This document shows, one piece after another, positions 21,625 to 33,239 of a stretch of DNA of 64,000 nucleotides. Source of the DNA: Aquatica leii. Its lineage: Eukaryota > Arthropoda > Insecta > Coleoptera > Lampyridae. The notes beneath the pieces are model-generated. The model was not told the DNA's origin and made no database searches. It saw nothing but the letters and a program-made list of their open reading frames with translations. The number at the start of each line of letters is the position of its first letter. The stretch's first letter is position 1. The DNA is taken from positions 13,443,123 to 13,507,122 of the forward strand of contig CM069435.1 of NCBI GenBank assembly GCA_035610365.1, given 5' to 3'. The position numbers were made by a program, and so were the translations under genes.

Positions 21625-22395
21625 ATGGCAACTTTTCAAGGTGTACAGCTCGATTTAATAGAACTGATGACAGTGACATTGAGGCATTTATAGATACAAT
21701 TTTGGTTTACCAGAAATGTGTAAACATAATTGATTGAAATGCATTGAAAAGTTTTCCAATTATTTTAGAAAATCACGCCAGTACTTGGTGATAAGGAATT
21801 AAATCGTCAATACCAGATTTTCCTTCAGTTTTAAAAGCACTTTGTTTTGGCTAAGAGAACCTGTTCTTCAGGAAACAATTAGGCTCAATTTGGTTTCTGA
21901 ACTTCTAAATCGTAGAATACGTAAACCTAACCCTTGCGGTCGAATGTAAAACGGCGTCTTCCCAAATACATTCTTTGAGTAAAAAGACACAGTGCGTGTA
22001 TTGTAGGAATTTTGGTCATTCTAAAACTGACTGTCACAAGCTCGACGATAGAAAAAATCTAAATCTAAATATTCAACAATATTTTCCTGTTATGGGTATG
22101 GTAAATCTGGATTAATAAAAACTAATTGGCCCGATTGTTCTGTTCGACCTGTACTTCTGCTCTGTCTTCGGATATCTGTTTTCAATATATAGTCGATAAT
22201 GATTACTCTTATCCTCTCGTCAAAATGAAAATCCTTGATTCAGTTGTTATTGCATATCTAGATACTGGTTCCAAATGTATTACCGCAAGAACTTCTTTGT
22301 ATACAATTTTGAAACAAAACAATTTCATTCCTTTGTCAAAATGATAACGATGCCACTTGGTGATGGTTATGTTAAAAAAAAATTAGTAGTTTAAT
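21625..22395 (+). pseudogene. Gypsy-like gag and protease remnant
   Basis: From an ATG at 21625 the decayed frame reads ATFQGVQLDLIE-like and DSDIEAFIDTI segments. A CCHC knuckle follows (CVYCRNFGHSKTDCHKL, about 21990-22035). The frame at 22126-22344 contains the retropepsin active site as VVIAYLDTGSKCITA, followed by a MPLGDGYVKK segment. Several stops interrupt it. Sequence similarity to the family ends near 22395, inside the protease. The later part of a gypsy protease and RT appears at 25326 on the same strand, so this is probably the 5' half of one interrupted element; two separate elements is the alternative. Confidence 0.65.
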
Positions 22396-25310
22396 TGCCG
22401 AGTATGAAAATTTCTCGTTGAGTATGAAATTTGTCAGAATTTCCCTACTCTTGCGCCGAGGATTTGGTTTTTCTTTTCTTGAGTTTTCTATTCCGCTCGT
22501 CGGCATTAAAGTCTTGAAGTATACTTTCTAATTTGGGACAGCAATTGGTATGCTTTCGTTCTATGACTAACTGATATCTTTTCTTTTCTCTCTTTTTCTT
22601 TTTTCTCTATTATAATTTGGGCGGTTGGTTGGGCACCTCTCTCTTTTCGTTCTTTTACGGGGTGAAGAACGAATCAGGCATTAACATCGAGCCTTATCTT
22701 TCTCCGTCTTTTCCTATCTCTAATATTTTCTACTTTTCATTTATTTCTTCTTGGGCCTATCTATCTTTTCTATGTACCAACCATTATTTTTTTCTTTGAT
22801 TCTCTTTGTGGTTCGCCTCTTGGGCGGTTGGTTGGGCAATGAAGAGCTGGTCACTTTTCTACGGAGAGAAGAACGAATCAAACAACTACATCTTCTCTTA
22901 TCTTTCTCCGTCTGTCTCTTTTCTTCCTTTCTTGTCTTCCTTACTTTTGATTTTTTGCTTTTCTTTTTTTCTTTTTGCTTTTGAAGGTTTGCTTTTAGAA
23001 CAATTACCTCTTTTGCTTTTTTTTATCTTGGGTTGTTGCTTGAACAATTTCTTTTTTCTTTTTAGTAACTTCCTTTTTTAGTGTCCACTGCAACTGGGTT
23101 TCTTTTTTGCTTTTCTTTCTCAGTTACTTCTCTCGCTTTATTGGGTTTAGTGGGTTTTTGTTTTGTTGTTTTTGGTTTGGAACTTGGAATAGACTGCAAC
23201 GTCGCTTTTTGTACTCTGGTACTTTGTACTTAGTCGGCATTTTTGATGTTGTCAGTCACCATTAGGATATTTCTCTTCTTTGGGTTTCTTTTGCTCTTGG
23301 AATATTCTAATCCGTTCTTCGGCATTCACGACGTTCAATTAGCAAGTGAAGCTTTCTGTTCTTTTTCTCTTGGTTTTGTTTTGAGTTTCGCGGTTTGGGT
23401 TTCGTTTGGATTGGCACTCATTTAGTGTTTAGCTTTTTAGTGACTTTGTTGTTGCGACTGTTGGATTACTGATTTTTTTTCTCTGCCTTTTAGGTAGTCC
23501 GACTTGTGTCGACTTTTAATCACATTTTTTTTTGTTTGAGATTTTTTCGATGGTTTCTGTACTTGGATCTTTAGGGTCTGTTTGGTTTTTTTGGTGGAAG
23601 AATCTCATATCGTCTGTTGACGACTTTTTGAGCACAACTGCATGAGTTTTTCTTTTGACTTTTTTTCTAAAACCGCGTATCACAATTCAACATCTAGATA
23701 CTTTTCCTTTTTACTTCTTTAGCTTAGTTAGTTTTGGGGACGTATATTCAGGGCGGGATTTGTAGTCATGGGCTGGGGTTTCAAGGGATGTTAGGGCGTT
23801 GTCTTTAACCATGGTCTAAACTTCTTTCTTTCCTATACTTCTTCTTTTTCTCTTGGTTTGCTTAGTATTGTCTGTCAGTGAGGTCTATGGGACTGCGTTG
23901 TTCTCTTGCTTTATAGCGTAACAACTGTTGTCGACTTTCAACGAGTACCTGTTCTGATATTTCTCTTCTGTTGGTTGAGTTTTTGGTTCTTTGAAGTATC
24001 ATTCCGCTTCATGCGACTTTTGGACACATTTGGTTGGTGATGCTTAGCAAATTGGAAAAACCTCTTTCATCTAGGTTTCTTCTTGGGTTGGGCGTTATTG
24101 TATTTGGGTTGGTTTTAGATTTTAGGGTTTTGTCTTTGGCGTATGCCTAAATTTCTATTCTTGACTTTAGCTAGTGTCCACTTCTTAGGTTTTTATGTTG
24201 CTGAGGGGAATAGATCATCCACGAGTTTGGTACTTTTACGCCCGGGTTAACCTGCTATCTTAATATGCAATTGAATTTGGAAGGTTGAAACGGGGTGAGT
24301 GGTATACAATTATCTTTATTGAGGATTTAAATTGACGCTGCTAATTGTCTGTAGCGGATATTGGTAGTCACCAAATGTTCATCGTTGTTACCAAAGATAA
24401 CTAGCAGGTGGCGTCGTTAGAAAATTTCCATGATGTCACATTATTGATAACGTCATTATCGTATCCACCGTCAAGGGTTGGAAACAGGCAGGACAATCCT
24501 TCTTTGCAAAGAATAATTATGACAAACATGGGAAATTTAGTTTGTTAAGTCGAAGGGAAACGCTGCGCACTTGCGTTCTTAATGATTGGATCCTCAGGAA
24601 ACCTTTTATTTGTATTAATTTAGATGTTCGTTCAGATTGGGTTTAATATTACTTTTTAGGTACATCAAGTACGGAGGTTAGCTAATGTCCGATTGAGGTA
24701 AAACCTAACTGTGAGTATTACTACTTTAATTTCTTTCTTTGATTTGTGTTTCGCTGGTCATTTCGTTTATTGACCGTACGTGCATGTTAAGTTAACACAA
24801 TTAATTATATTTTTGTGCTTCACGAACTTATAAGCAGTGCGCGTTGAGTCTCGAAGGCTTAAATTGTTTTGTTTGTCTATGATTTAAAGATTTGTAAATA
24901 TAAATTCAGGCGTTATGTTTACGTAACTGTTTAGACCGACAGGGTCAGCTTGTTGTACGGTGTGTTGCTCGCTATTCGGCGCAACTCATAATTCAGTCGG
25001 CCTACGTGTAAATCTTGTCGAGAACTCACATTTATATACCTTCTTCATCTTCTGTGATATAATAAATATATATATTCGGTGTTATTACTTTTGTAGTGTT
25101 ATTTATTCTTCTCCTGCTACGGGGAGAGTTAGACGGTATCTCCCGAATTTAATTTTTCATCGTCTTGGCGCCTTTTTTTAGATCCACGTTATAATCACAC
25201 ATAACAAAGCCTGCGATCCCTCTCCGAAGAAGCTGTGCTAGCCGTTGCTTTGTTTTGTTATGAGAAGACCGGCGTAACAATTTATTTTTGGCGGATCAAC
25301 TCCAGAAGCC
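22396..25310. other. T-rich, internally repetitive 2.9-kb segment inside the gypsy relic
   Basis: The plus strand is strongly T-rich from about 22560 to 24180. Open frames there encode only Phe/Leu/Ser-rich sequence with no family features. A repeat of about 203 bp starts TTGGGCGGTTGGTTGGGC at about 22618 and 22820. The motif CGACTTTT recurs at irregular spacing (about 23507, 23625 and elsewhere), as do TTCCG..C..CGGCATT blocks (about 22490 and 23310). The right part (24960-25180) has TATATA, AATAAATA and TCTTGGCGCC, loosely LTR-like. I could not find its termini or assign a family. Confidence 0.45.
22617..23040. repeat. Degenerate tandem repeat, about 203-bp period
   Basis: Two units start with GGGCGGTTGGTTGGGC at about 22619 and 22822. 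Both continue with a GAAGAACGAATCA segment and a CTTATCTTTCTCCGTCT segment in the same order. No gene is visible in them. Confidence 0.6.
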
Positions 25311-25325
25311 TGAGTTTCTCGTAAC

Positions 25326-26690
25326 ATGGTGTTGAACGAACCGTTGAAGCACATGGTTTTGATGTTTCCATTATCAGATAAATCAATCGGAATCACATTA
25401 CTGGCTGTTCCTGAGCATGAACGCAGTAAGACTTTGTTAGGAATAGATTTTTTACGAATCGCTAACATAATGATAAACGTTTCTAAAAACCATTGGTTTT
25501 TCATTGAAAATCTTCAAATTCAATTTTCATACATACTAGAGAACAGAAATTGTCTTTCAGTTCTTGCTAATACAACCACAAAACATTAATTGTCCTTGAG
25601 ACCCTACAAAGAAATCGCTCTTAGCAATTCCGAAAAAACGCAGTTTGATTTTTTTATTTATTCTAATGATATTTTTTTGGTCCGAGCGACGAGCCAACAC
25701 CTTTTATAGAACACTGATCAATGAAACTCCAATTGCTGTTCCGTCTTGCCGTATGTTTGGTCGGAAAAAACAGCTGTTAAAAAATGAACTCGACAAATTG
25801 TAATCGAAAAGTGTGAGTCCCCGTTTGCGGCTTCTGTGGTTCTGATTCCCAAAAAAGATGGAAGCACGGGATTGTGCATCGACTTTCGTGCGTTAAATGC
25901 AGTAACTGTTACCGATAACCATCCTCTACCGCGTCTAAACGTCCTACTCCACGTTGCTAAACGAACTTCGTTTATGACCACTATTGATCTACGATCAAGT
26001 ATCGGTGCAAACTGAAGACAGAGACTAGACAGTTTTTACAACTCTGTTTGGTACCTTTTGATGTAATCGTATGCCGTTTGGTATAAAAATTCTCTGGCTA
26101 TCTTTCAGAGACTCATGGATCGTTTTAAAAGTGAATTAGCCGACCTTACTTACTTGTATATATTGAGGACCTCGTTGTTCTTTCTGAAACCTTGTTGGAT
26201 GATTACCAAGATCTCCAAAAGGTCTAATCGATTAAGACTATTCAAACTTCTTTTAAATCAAAGCAAATGCACTTTTGTGTGTAAAATACCTAGATCACAT
26301 TATATCATCTGACAGTATCGGCCCAGATCCCTCCAAAGTGTCTGCGATTTTAGGCATGGCTTCGCCTAATAACGTTAAACAATTGCACACCGTTTTACAA
26401 ACCGGTTCTTGCTTCCGAAGATTTATTGAAAATTTATGTTGCAAAATCACTGACGATTCTCACCAAGAAAAGTGTCTTATGGAAATGGGAAGCTTCGCAA
26501 CAAGACACTTTTGATGAACTCAAAAGATTACTGACGTCCAGTTCCATATTACGCCAAGCAAACTCTCGTTTTTGGAAACCGATGCAAGCTCCTACGCTAT
26601 CAGGGCGGTTCTCCTCCAAAAGGAGGGACTCCAGGAAATACTCGTTGAATATGCCAGCCGATTGTTGACCTAAATAATAAAAGAGGTGTT
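25326..26690 (+). pseudogene. Gypsy-like protease end, RT and RNase H start
   Basis: The frame at 25326-25589 reads LLAVPEHERSKTLLGIDFL, the end of a gypsy retropepsin. RT follows in broken frames: IPKKDGSTGLCIDFRALNAV-like (25850-25900), a HPLPRL segment and an FMTTIDLRS motif near 25975. There is then a decayed catalytic box near 26150-26175 and YLDHIISSDSIGPDPSKV at about 26286. A TILTKKSVLWKWEASQQDTF segment and the beginning of RNase H follow at 26430-26660. Sequence ends near 26690 without integrase. Many stops and small indels are present. It is probably the 3' part of the element whose gag lies at 21625. Confidence 0.8.
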
Positions 26691-27785
26691 GCAGCTAGTT
26701 ACAGAATAACATAAAATTGACGAAACAAAAGTTAATTACCTAATTGTGAAAGGTTTGCAAGTAAGAATAGTAAAATCCAGTAATTTAATTACTTATTTAA
26801 CATAAAGTTTTTATAAAATAATTTTAAAAAAATGTTAATAAAACAACCGAAAACACATTAAGAACAACAAGAATTTTCTCATTACTATATGGATTATATA
26901 CATTATAAGTATTAAAGAATAAACAACAAAGAACCGCATTTGTATATAAATTACGACAACAGATTGTTGCATAAAACAACTACCGTATATGGACGCTTCT
27001 GTAAAAGATTTCTTTTGATAAGATTTAATATCTAAAGATACATCTACGGATTGTGTTCTATTGTTAACGGTTTCCTTTTAAATATGTTCGACTATAACCA
27101 ATTTATCCTGTATATTAACATACATTTATAAAGGTACTTAAGCGGTCAGGAGTAATTATGCATAAAAAGAGTTTTTGTAAAAACATTTAAGGTAACGTTC
27201 TTGAATTGCTGGCTTTCAACATGATGACATAATTAAGACGATATTTTGCAGTCTTCATTTTAACTGCTATTGTAATTAACGTTTTAATTATGTATATGCA
27301 GTTTTATGAGAAATAAAGTTGTCTTTACGGTATGGGCATTTACGGGATTTTCTAGTTTTTTTTTACAAAAAAAATATTCATAACACCTTTCACATGTCAA
27401 GGCGAAAAAGTTTCAACGTAAGTATCAAACGTATGTAGTACGTGTGCAAGCACAAAATATCTTGACTATTAAGTCTTCTGTATATTGTTTTTAAATATTT
27501 AACTTATTAGCAGAATGTCGACAGTCAAATGTTTACGTTTCAAAGTGTTGATCAACCGAACTCTAATGTTGTTTAGCCTTATTTTCTTCTAAAAAAAATA
27601 CCCAGACAGGATTGTTAAAAAGTTTGTTAGTTATAGAAAAGATATTTAAGGAACGGAAATTTTAATACCAAATAAAGATTATAAAAAATGAACTTTTATT
27701 CTATATAACTGCTTTCGAATGTAAAATACATGAACATAACTTCGAAAAAAAAACGAAACTAGAAAAAAAATTAGAAAAATCTAGT
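26691..27785. other. AT-rich stretch, nothing recognised
   Basis: No open frame of note, no terminal repeats and no tandem arrays. It separates the gypsy relic from the first pogo-type relic. Confidence 0.5.
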
Positions 27786-27789
27786 CAAG

Positions 27790-29520
27790 AAGGCGGTGCA
27801 ATAATTATTTTCTGTTGCCATTTCCATTCTCTTTCAAAAGGTATCATCACATTTACGTATGCTCCTTTTTTCACAGTTTTTATAATTTCTCCTGGGAAAT
27901 ACTTCCCATCGAATTTTACAACGACGTAATTTCCTACCTCTTTTTTTTATTTCTTTGAAAACTAGAGTTTCTTTATTATTAGCAGGTCTGTCTTCATCAG
28001 AAGGGAATTCTTCAGTTCATGGACTGTCATCACTTTCTGTATTTCAAACTTCGTCGGCACTGGTATCTGAGGAATAATGACGTTCACGTGTTTTCTTGTT
28101 TTTAGCTTGGGTTGTCGTACCGAAACAAGAAAACTGAGGTTCATCAATGTCTACAATGGCATCATCTTTAACTGGATCTACAGTACTGATAAGAAAATCT
28201 TATAATTATCCCAGGCAAAGCATTCACTCGTTTTTTCTTCGTATTCATATAAACCTGTTTCCAACAACTTCAGTTACTTCTTCAGCGACAATACATCCGC
28301 ACAAGCGGTTTAATTCTCAATTCAAAGGATAAAGTCCTGTTTTCCTAAAACCCGCCTTTAAATTTTCTACGCCTCTCTCAGCTAACGTCTGCATTAACTT
28401 TTTTAGTAGGCAAGGAAATTCGTCTTTTAGTACAGAGGTAAACTTGCTTCCGTAAAAAGTCTTCTTCCATTTGTTGAAAAGTTTCCTCCAGTTTTATTTC
28501 ATTGAATGAAAATACGCCACATCCAACGGCTGGAGAAGGTGTGTAGTATTTGGTGGTAATGCTATAAAACAAATATTATTATTCTCACATTCTTGAATAA
28601 CTTTCAGATTCAAGTGAGAACTCAGATTATCACTAAGAATAGCTTTTGGTTCATCGAGACGTGGAAGTAATAAATTAAGGAACCAGTCTTCAAAAATTTG
28701 AAAATGAAACCACCCTGAACCTGTACGGTTATATTGTGCATTGGGAAGATCATTTTCAGTGCATGTAGACCACAGTTTTTGGGATTATAGTTTATATAGA
28801 CTGGAGGTAGTTGCCTTCGGCATTTCTGGATACCATTATAGAAGTGCACGCTTTTGATGCTTTTCTGATTCTTTTGGGGTACTTTGCTCCTCTATTGGTA
28901 ATTAGTTTCTTCAATCCTGGGTGATCCACTAAATTTGTTTAATCTAATTTCCATAAATTGGAAGAAGAAATTCTTTGCAATTCTTTCTCCAAATTATCGA
29001 AGAACGTCTTTGCAATTGCTTCGTCGGTTGCGGTCCTAGCATGTGAAATATTTTGCGCAAATCTCTAAGAAAGTTCTTTATGACGCTTAAGAAACAAATT
29101 TACGCAGTACTGGGTAAGTTTTTATTGAAACAACTTACATTCCTGCCCTAGCGATCTAAATAGGATTTTACAACGTATATAAAGTCAAAAGCAGTAACTG
29201 GAAATCCATATGTCGACATTGCAATTATGTGACCACTGAATATTCGTTTTTTCTCGTTAGTAAAAACTGTTTGTTTCCCATGTAACTTCTCATGTTTTCC
29301 TTTCAGCTTAAACCAAAGCGTATTCTTATGAATGCCATACTTCTCTGCTGATTTACGTATACTTATTCTTTTTCCTTTAATTTTTTCAATGGTTTCTGTT
29401 AATTTTTCGTTAGTGTAATTTTTGTAATTTTGAGATCCGGGCTTTCGTTTATAATTGCGTGGCACCGTAAACCTGAAAAAATCTGGCTTTCGATTTAATT
29501 TTGAGATCTTCAAGTACGTT
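27790..29520 (-). pseudogene. Pogo-type DDE transposase relic (family 1)
   Basis: The N-terminus is the frame at 29513-29148: FRFTVPRNYKRKPGSQNYKN, a Psq-type helix-turn-helix with SIRKSAEKYGIHKNTLW, then YGFPVTAFD. Downstream on the minus strand, in broken frames, come NISHARTATDEAIAKTFFDN and WKLD*TNLVDHPG, where the family has NYDETNL.DDPG, so the first Asp is retained next to a stop. Further on is a VENLKAGFRKTGLYPLN segment near 28380-28330. A basic C-terminal tail (27960-27790) has FPRRNYKNCEK-like sequence. Many stops occur. The family is pogo/CENP-B-like and differs in sequence from the transposase at 31117-33171. Confidence 0.75.
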
Positions 29521-29570
29521 CGACTTTATAACGTGCACAGGAGTTACTTTGGAGTAGGGGAGGTCCGGCT

Positions 29571-29800
29571 ACAGTGGCCACCTTTTCATGTCTTGTCTTC
29601 AAACTTTGAGTCTTATTTTGTATATCTATTTACCTAGGATCGTTCATTACACTTTCAACATTAACTATTCAGTACTAAAACTCAATAATTTCCTGTAATT
29701 TTTGAGTAAAATTTGTTTTTGTAAGTATATACAAAATGGCCACTGTACCCTACATGTAGAGTACAGTGGCCCTATGTTGTAAGAGTTGGGTGGCCACTGT
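29571..29800. repeat. Four alternating copies of ACAGTGGCC upstream of pogo relic 1
   Basis: ACAGTGGCCA at 29571, its inverse TGGCCACTGT at about 29737, ACAGTGGCCC at 29763 and TGGCCACTGT at 29791. They lie just 5' (minus sense) of the family 1 transposase. Repeated subterminal motifs in DNA transposons often bind transposase, so this could be the left end of that element. No matching right end was found. Confidence 0.45.
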
Positions 29801-29991
29801 TCCCCAATTAGAAATTAACAAGAAAATTGGATTAACAAAGTAAATACATACAACTATTGCTTTAAAAGTACCTATAATAATTTTAAGTGGATATTACATC
29901 ACTAAATGCAAAAAAAGAGATAACAGGTGTCCAGAAAGGGTAGGGGGTATTTGTAAATTCAATTAAAAACAAACCACAAGTCAAAAAAAAG

Positions 29992-30021
<30 letters not shown>
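29992..30021. repeat. (TA)n microsatellite, about 30 bp
   Basis: Uninterrupted alternation of T and A between the left terminal repeat and the transposase stop of the mariner element. Confidence 0.9.
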
Positions 30022-30024
<3 letters not shown>

Positions 30025-30046
30025 TTTTACAGAAGATATTGGAAAA

Positions 30047-30878
30047 TTAATTGGCAAAGATTATGTTGTCCAAATGTTGACCCTCGCTTTGCTGGCATTC
30101 CTCTAAACGAAATCGAAAATTAGCCACCACGCGTCTACACATCTCTCCGGAAATGGCGGCCATTTCGATGCGGATATTGTGTTTCAGTTGCAGTAGAGTT
30201 CGTGGTTTATTTGTGTACACTTTCTGCTTAAGGTATCCCCACATGAAATAATCAAGGGGTGTCAGATCGAGGCTCCTCGGATTCACTTTTTCTCGGAAAA
30301 GTTGATTGACAACCGCAATCGATTGGTTTGAAGTGTGGCAAGTTGCCCCATCTTGTTGAAACCATGTCTCCGCATTAAAACCTTCAAACTCCTGTACTTG
30401 TGGAGCCAAAAAGTTCCGTAACATGTCGCAATACCGCTCACTATTTACTGTTAGTGCTCGCCCTCGCAAAATTCAGTCAAAGAGGATAGTCGGTAGGTTT
30501 CAGTTCCTGCACGAGCTGAATTTTGTAGGCTGTAAGATGTAAATCTTTCTTCAAAATAGTGTGCAACGACGATTTTTTAATGTTAAGGCCTTGACCTCGT
30601 TTGCAAACTGATTGAGATGGATTTTGACGCACTGAAACTCTCACTTCTTCAATCGCTTGTTGGGTTCGAACAGAGCGTGGGCGACCTGGATGTTGAATTT
30701 TCACACTCGAACCGGTATTCTCAAACATTCGAATCCATTTTCTGATGGTATCGTCCTTCCGTGCATTCCGTACATTAAATTCTGCACGATATAAACGTTG
30801 AACTGACACTATCGAATCACCATTGCGATAATAAGCGCGTATGCAAAAAGCACGATGGTTTCCCGGATACGCTTCCAT
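30047..30878 (-). pseudogene. Mariner-like transposase with internal deletion
   Basis: Two open frames. 30878-30477 starts MEAYPGNHRAFCIRAYYRNG and includes the N-terminal DNA-binding domain with IRKWIRMFENTGS and HPGRPRSVRT. 30469-30047 carries the C-terminal catalytic part: SERYCDML, WFQQDGATCHTS with the second Asp, and LDLTPLDYFMWGYLK with the third acidic residue, 32 residues later. The segment between DNA-binding domain and SERYCDML, which holds the first catalytic Asp in this family (about 100 residues), is missing at about 30470-30476. The element therefore cannot encode an active transposase. Both frames are otherwise open, which suggests modest age. Confidence 0.85.
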
Positions 30879-31116
30879 GGTTACTGAATCTCCAAATAAT
30901 GGCGGAGCACGCTATCCTATCCACCCCCCCCCACCAATCGCGCCATTACTCGGACAACGCCGATACAAATACCCCCCACCCTTTCTGGACACACAGTATA
31001 ACTAAATGATTTTCAAAGATTAATTGACATTGTACAAAGACATATCAATGGCAAATCTGTAAGTCGTGCTTGTTCTGGCCGTTCCTCCGGATAAATTTGG
31101 ATCAGGTAAGAGAATT

Positions 31117-33171
31117 CTATATCTTTAAACAAAACAATACTTGCATCTTCAACGATTGGGAAAACAAACGCATTTCCTTGCTTTCGTAGAAAATTAATTT
31201 CATACTAATTTTCTTTAACACCTTGCCCACGTAATATTTGCAAGTTTTTTTTGTAGGAAATTTGACCAAGACAAGGGATTGTGCGCTAAGGTCACTTAGA
31301 TCTTTAGAATCCTTAACGATATCATGAATTTCTTCACACGAATCAACATCATCGGAGTCTGATAAATCAGATAAGTTCATATCATCTTCCTCAGAGCTCG
31401 ATACATCGACAATCTCTCGTAGTTTGGGCTTTTTAACAATTAATTGATGCCTATTCTTGTCAAAACATTTACGCTTCACCTCAGCTGCGTTGTTTTTTCT
31501 CAACTTAGATGCTTTATTATAGTTTTCTACTCGTAATCTTTCGTAAATTGGAGTATCCGTCAATAGCTCCGTCGATTTCTTTTTCCCTTTTTTGGGAATC
31601 TTTGTATTATTATTTTTTTTAACTGTTAGATAAGGCTGTACAATTTCTGGAGGTATAAATTCTTTCTCCGGTGTCCTCTGTTCAATCATTTCTTTTTGCA
31701 CTATTATGTCCTCTCCAGGTTCAATGTCAGAATCAACAGTTTCCTCTGAGACAGCTTCTTTTTCTTGAGTGTTTAAACCTGGTTTCATGTTTGTCCCACA
31801 ACTGGTACTTGGTTGGAATTCTTCAAAACTGGCGTTAGGTTGGGATTCTCCTAAACTAGTTTTAAGTTGGGGGTCCATCTCAGGAATGTCAGTTACTTTT
31901 GAAGACATAAAATCGTTGTCACTGAATATCATATTATTGAAGGGAAAAATGCCTGTTTCTTTAAAAGCAGATGTGCAGTTCTTTGCACAAAATGCTAGTG
32001 GATATGCAACCCCTAAAAGCTCAGCGATATCATAAATTACAATTCTTTTTCCGGGGTTATTAAGCAGCCAAGTTTAACAAGCGTTGCTATAATATTTTTT
32101 CAGGGGACCATACACGTATTTATCCAACGGTTGTAGTTTGTGGCTGGTGTGCGACGGAAGTGTCAGTAATTTCACATGGTTTTGTCGAGCCTTTTCTATA
32201 ACTGCCAGCGATATGTGGTTTTCATGGTTATCCATGATTAATAGTACAGGGGCTTCCGTAGATGGTTTAGCATGATTGATGAAGTGATTAAACTACTCTG
32301 CAAAGATATTGGATGTAATCCAGCCGGACGGAAAAGCCGCTCCAATAGTTCCCGTTGGCAAATTTTTGATCATATGGTGTTTGAAATACTTGCGGGGAAA
32401 CACTAGTAATGGAGGAATGGTATTTCCCATAGCGTTTATAGCTCTCACCATTTTTACAAGTGTACTTCTTTTGCTTGAAGTGATCTGTCCCACTTGCCTT
32501 TGGCCTTTAGCAGCTAAAATCTTTCCGGGATTTTGCACTGTCGTTAACGCTGTTTTATCGACGTTGTAGATTTGACAGGCATTTAGTTTATATTTTTCTA
32601 TAAGCCCCTTTAAGTTTATGAGAAATTTTTCAACTACTGGTTTATTAAAACCCATAGCCCTTCCCATAGATGTTGCTTCCGCTGTTCTTATAGCAATGTC
32701 TTTGTTCCTCTTAATAAATCCCGTAAACCAGTCTTTTCCCGCAGTTTGATTTTTGCTCCAAGGCGTCGGAATATTTTTTTTATTAGCAATTGCTAACTCA
32801 TAGGCCAATTTACGGGAGTTTTTGAGCGTCAAACTGTGATGTAAATTAGCCATAGTTTTCTGATATCTACACAAATGTTGCTCTTCGTCAATAGAAAAAA
32901 TTTTTCTGACTGTATAATTTGGGCACATGCGTGGACTACCTTCTAAATCGGGATTATTCCAATTTATGTTTTCTCTGGATTTCCTACATTTTTTTATATA
33001 TCTTCGTAGGGTGGTGCGGGGAATATTGTAATTAATGGCAGCTCTTTTGGTAGAAAAACCTCTTTCAAAAACTGCATATACTGCATTTTTCATGCTCTCT
33101 TCACTGGTTTTTCCAATGCCAGTATTTTTTAAACCTTTTCGTGGCATTACTGCAACCTTTGAAAGAAACAA
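31117..33171 (-). pseudogene. Pogo/Tigger-type transposase, near-complete, two stops
   Basis: A single frame runs 684 codons with only two in-frame stops: TAG at 32295-32293 (codon 293, probably from Trp) and TAA at 32076-32074. The N-terminus has a Psq-type helix-turn-helix (STKRAAINYNIPRTTLRRYI, residues 40-59), then a CENP-B-like second DNA-binding domain with AGKDWFTGFIKRN (144-156). In the DDE domain Asp205 is in IYNVDKTAL (family usually DET), Asp314 in LLIMDNHENH and Asp350 in SHKLQPLD, a DD35D arrangement. Acidic and basic linkers and a tail with LVLVKFPTKKTCKYYVGKV follow. Length is typical for insect Tigger relatives. Terminal repeats were not found. Confidence 0.9.
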
Positions 33172-33239
33172 ATATAGCTATAATATGAACATGCCCTTAA
33201 GTCCTGCCTACTACAAACAATCGATATAAAAACTGACGC

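Larger units (their letters stand above)
29923..30996 (-). mobile_element. Mariner-like element, 1,074 bp, 33-bp TIRs, TA target site
   Basis: The left repeat at 29923-29955 and right repeat at 30964-30996 are inverted copies sharing GTGTCCAGAAAGGGT and GGGGGTATTTGTA with few mismatches. TA flanks both sides (29921-29922 and 30997-30998). The interior encodes a minus-strand transposase with an internal deletion and a TA microsatellite in its 3' end. Both ends are intact, so the element could in principle be mobilised by a related transposase. Confidence 0.9.

Noticed and set aside
22617..23425. Phe/Leu-rich small open frames as membrane proteins
   Set aside because: T-rich low-complexity DNA; the frames overlap each other and have no conserved features.
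25718..25981. An 87-codon minus-strand open frame
   Set aside because: Antisense to the gypsy RT (IPKKDGS...HPLPRL region) on the plus strand.
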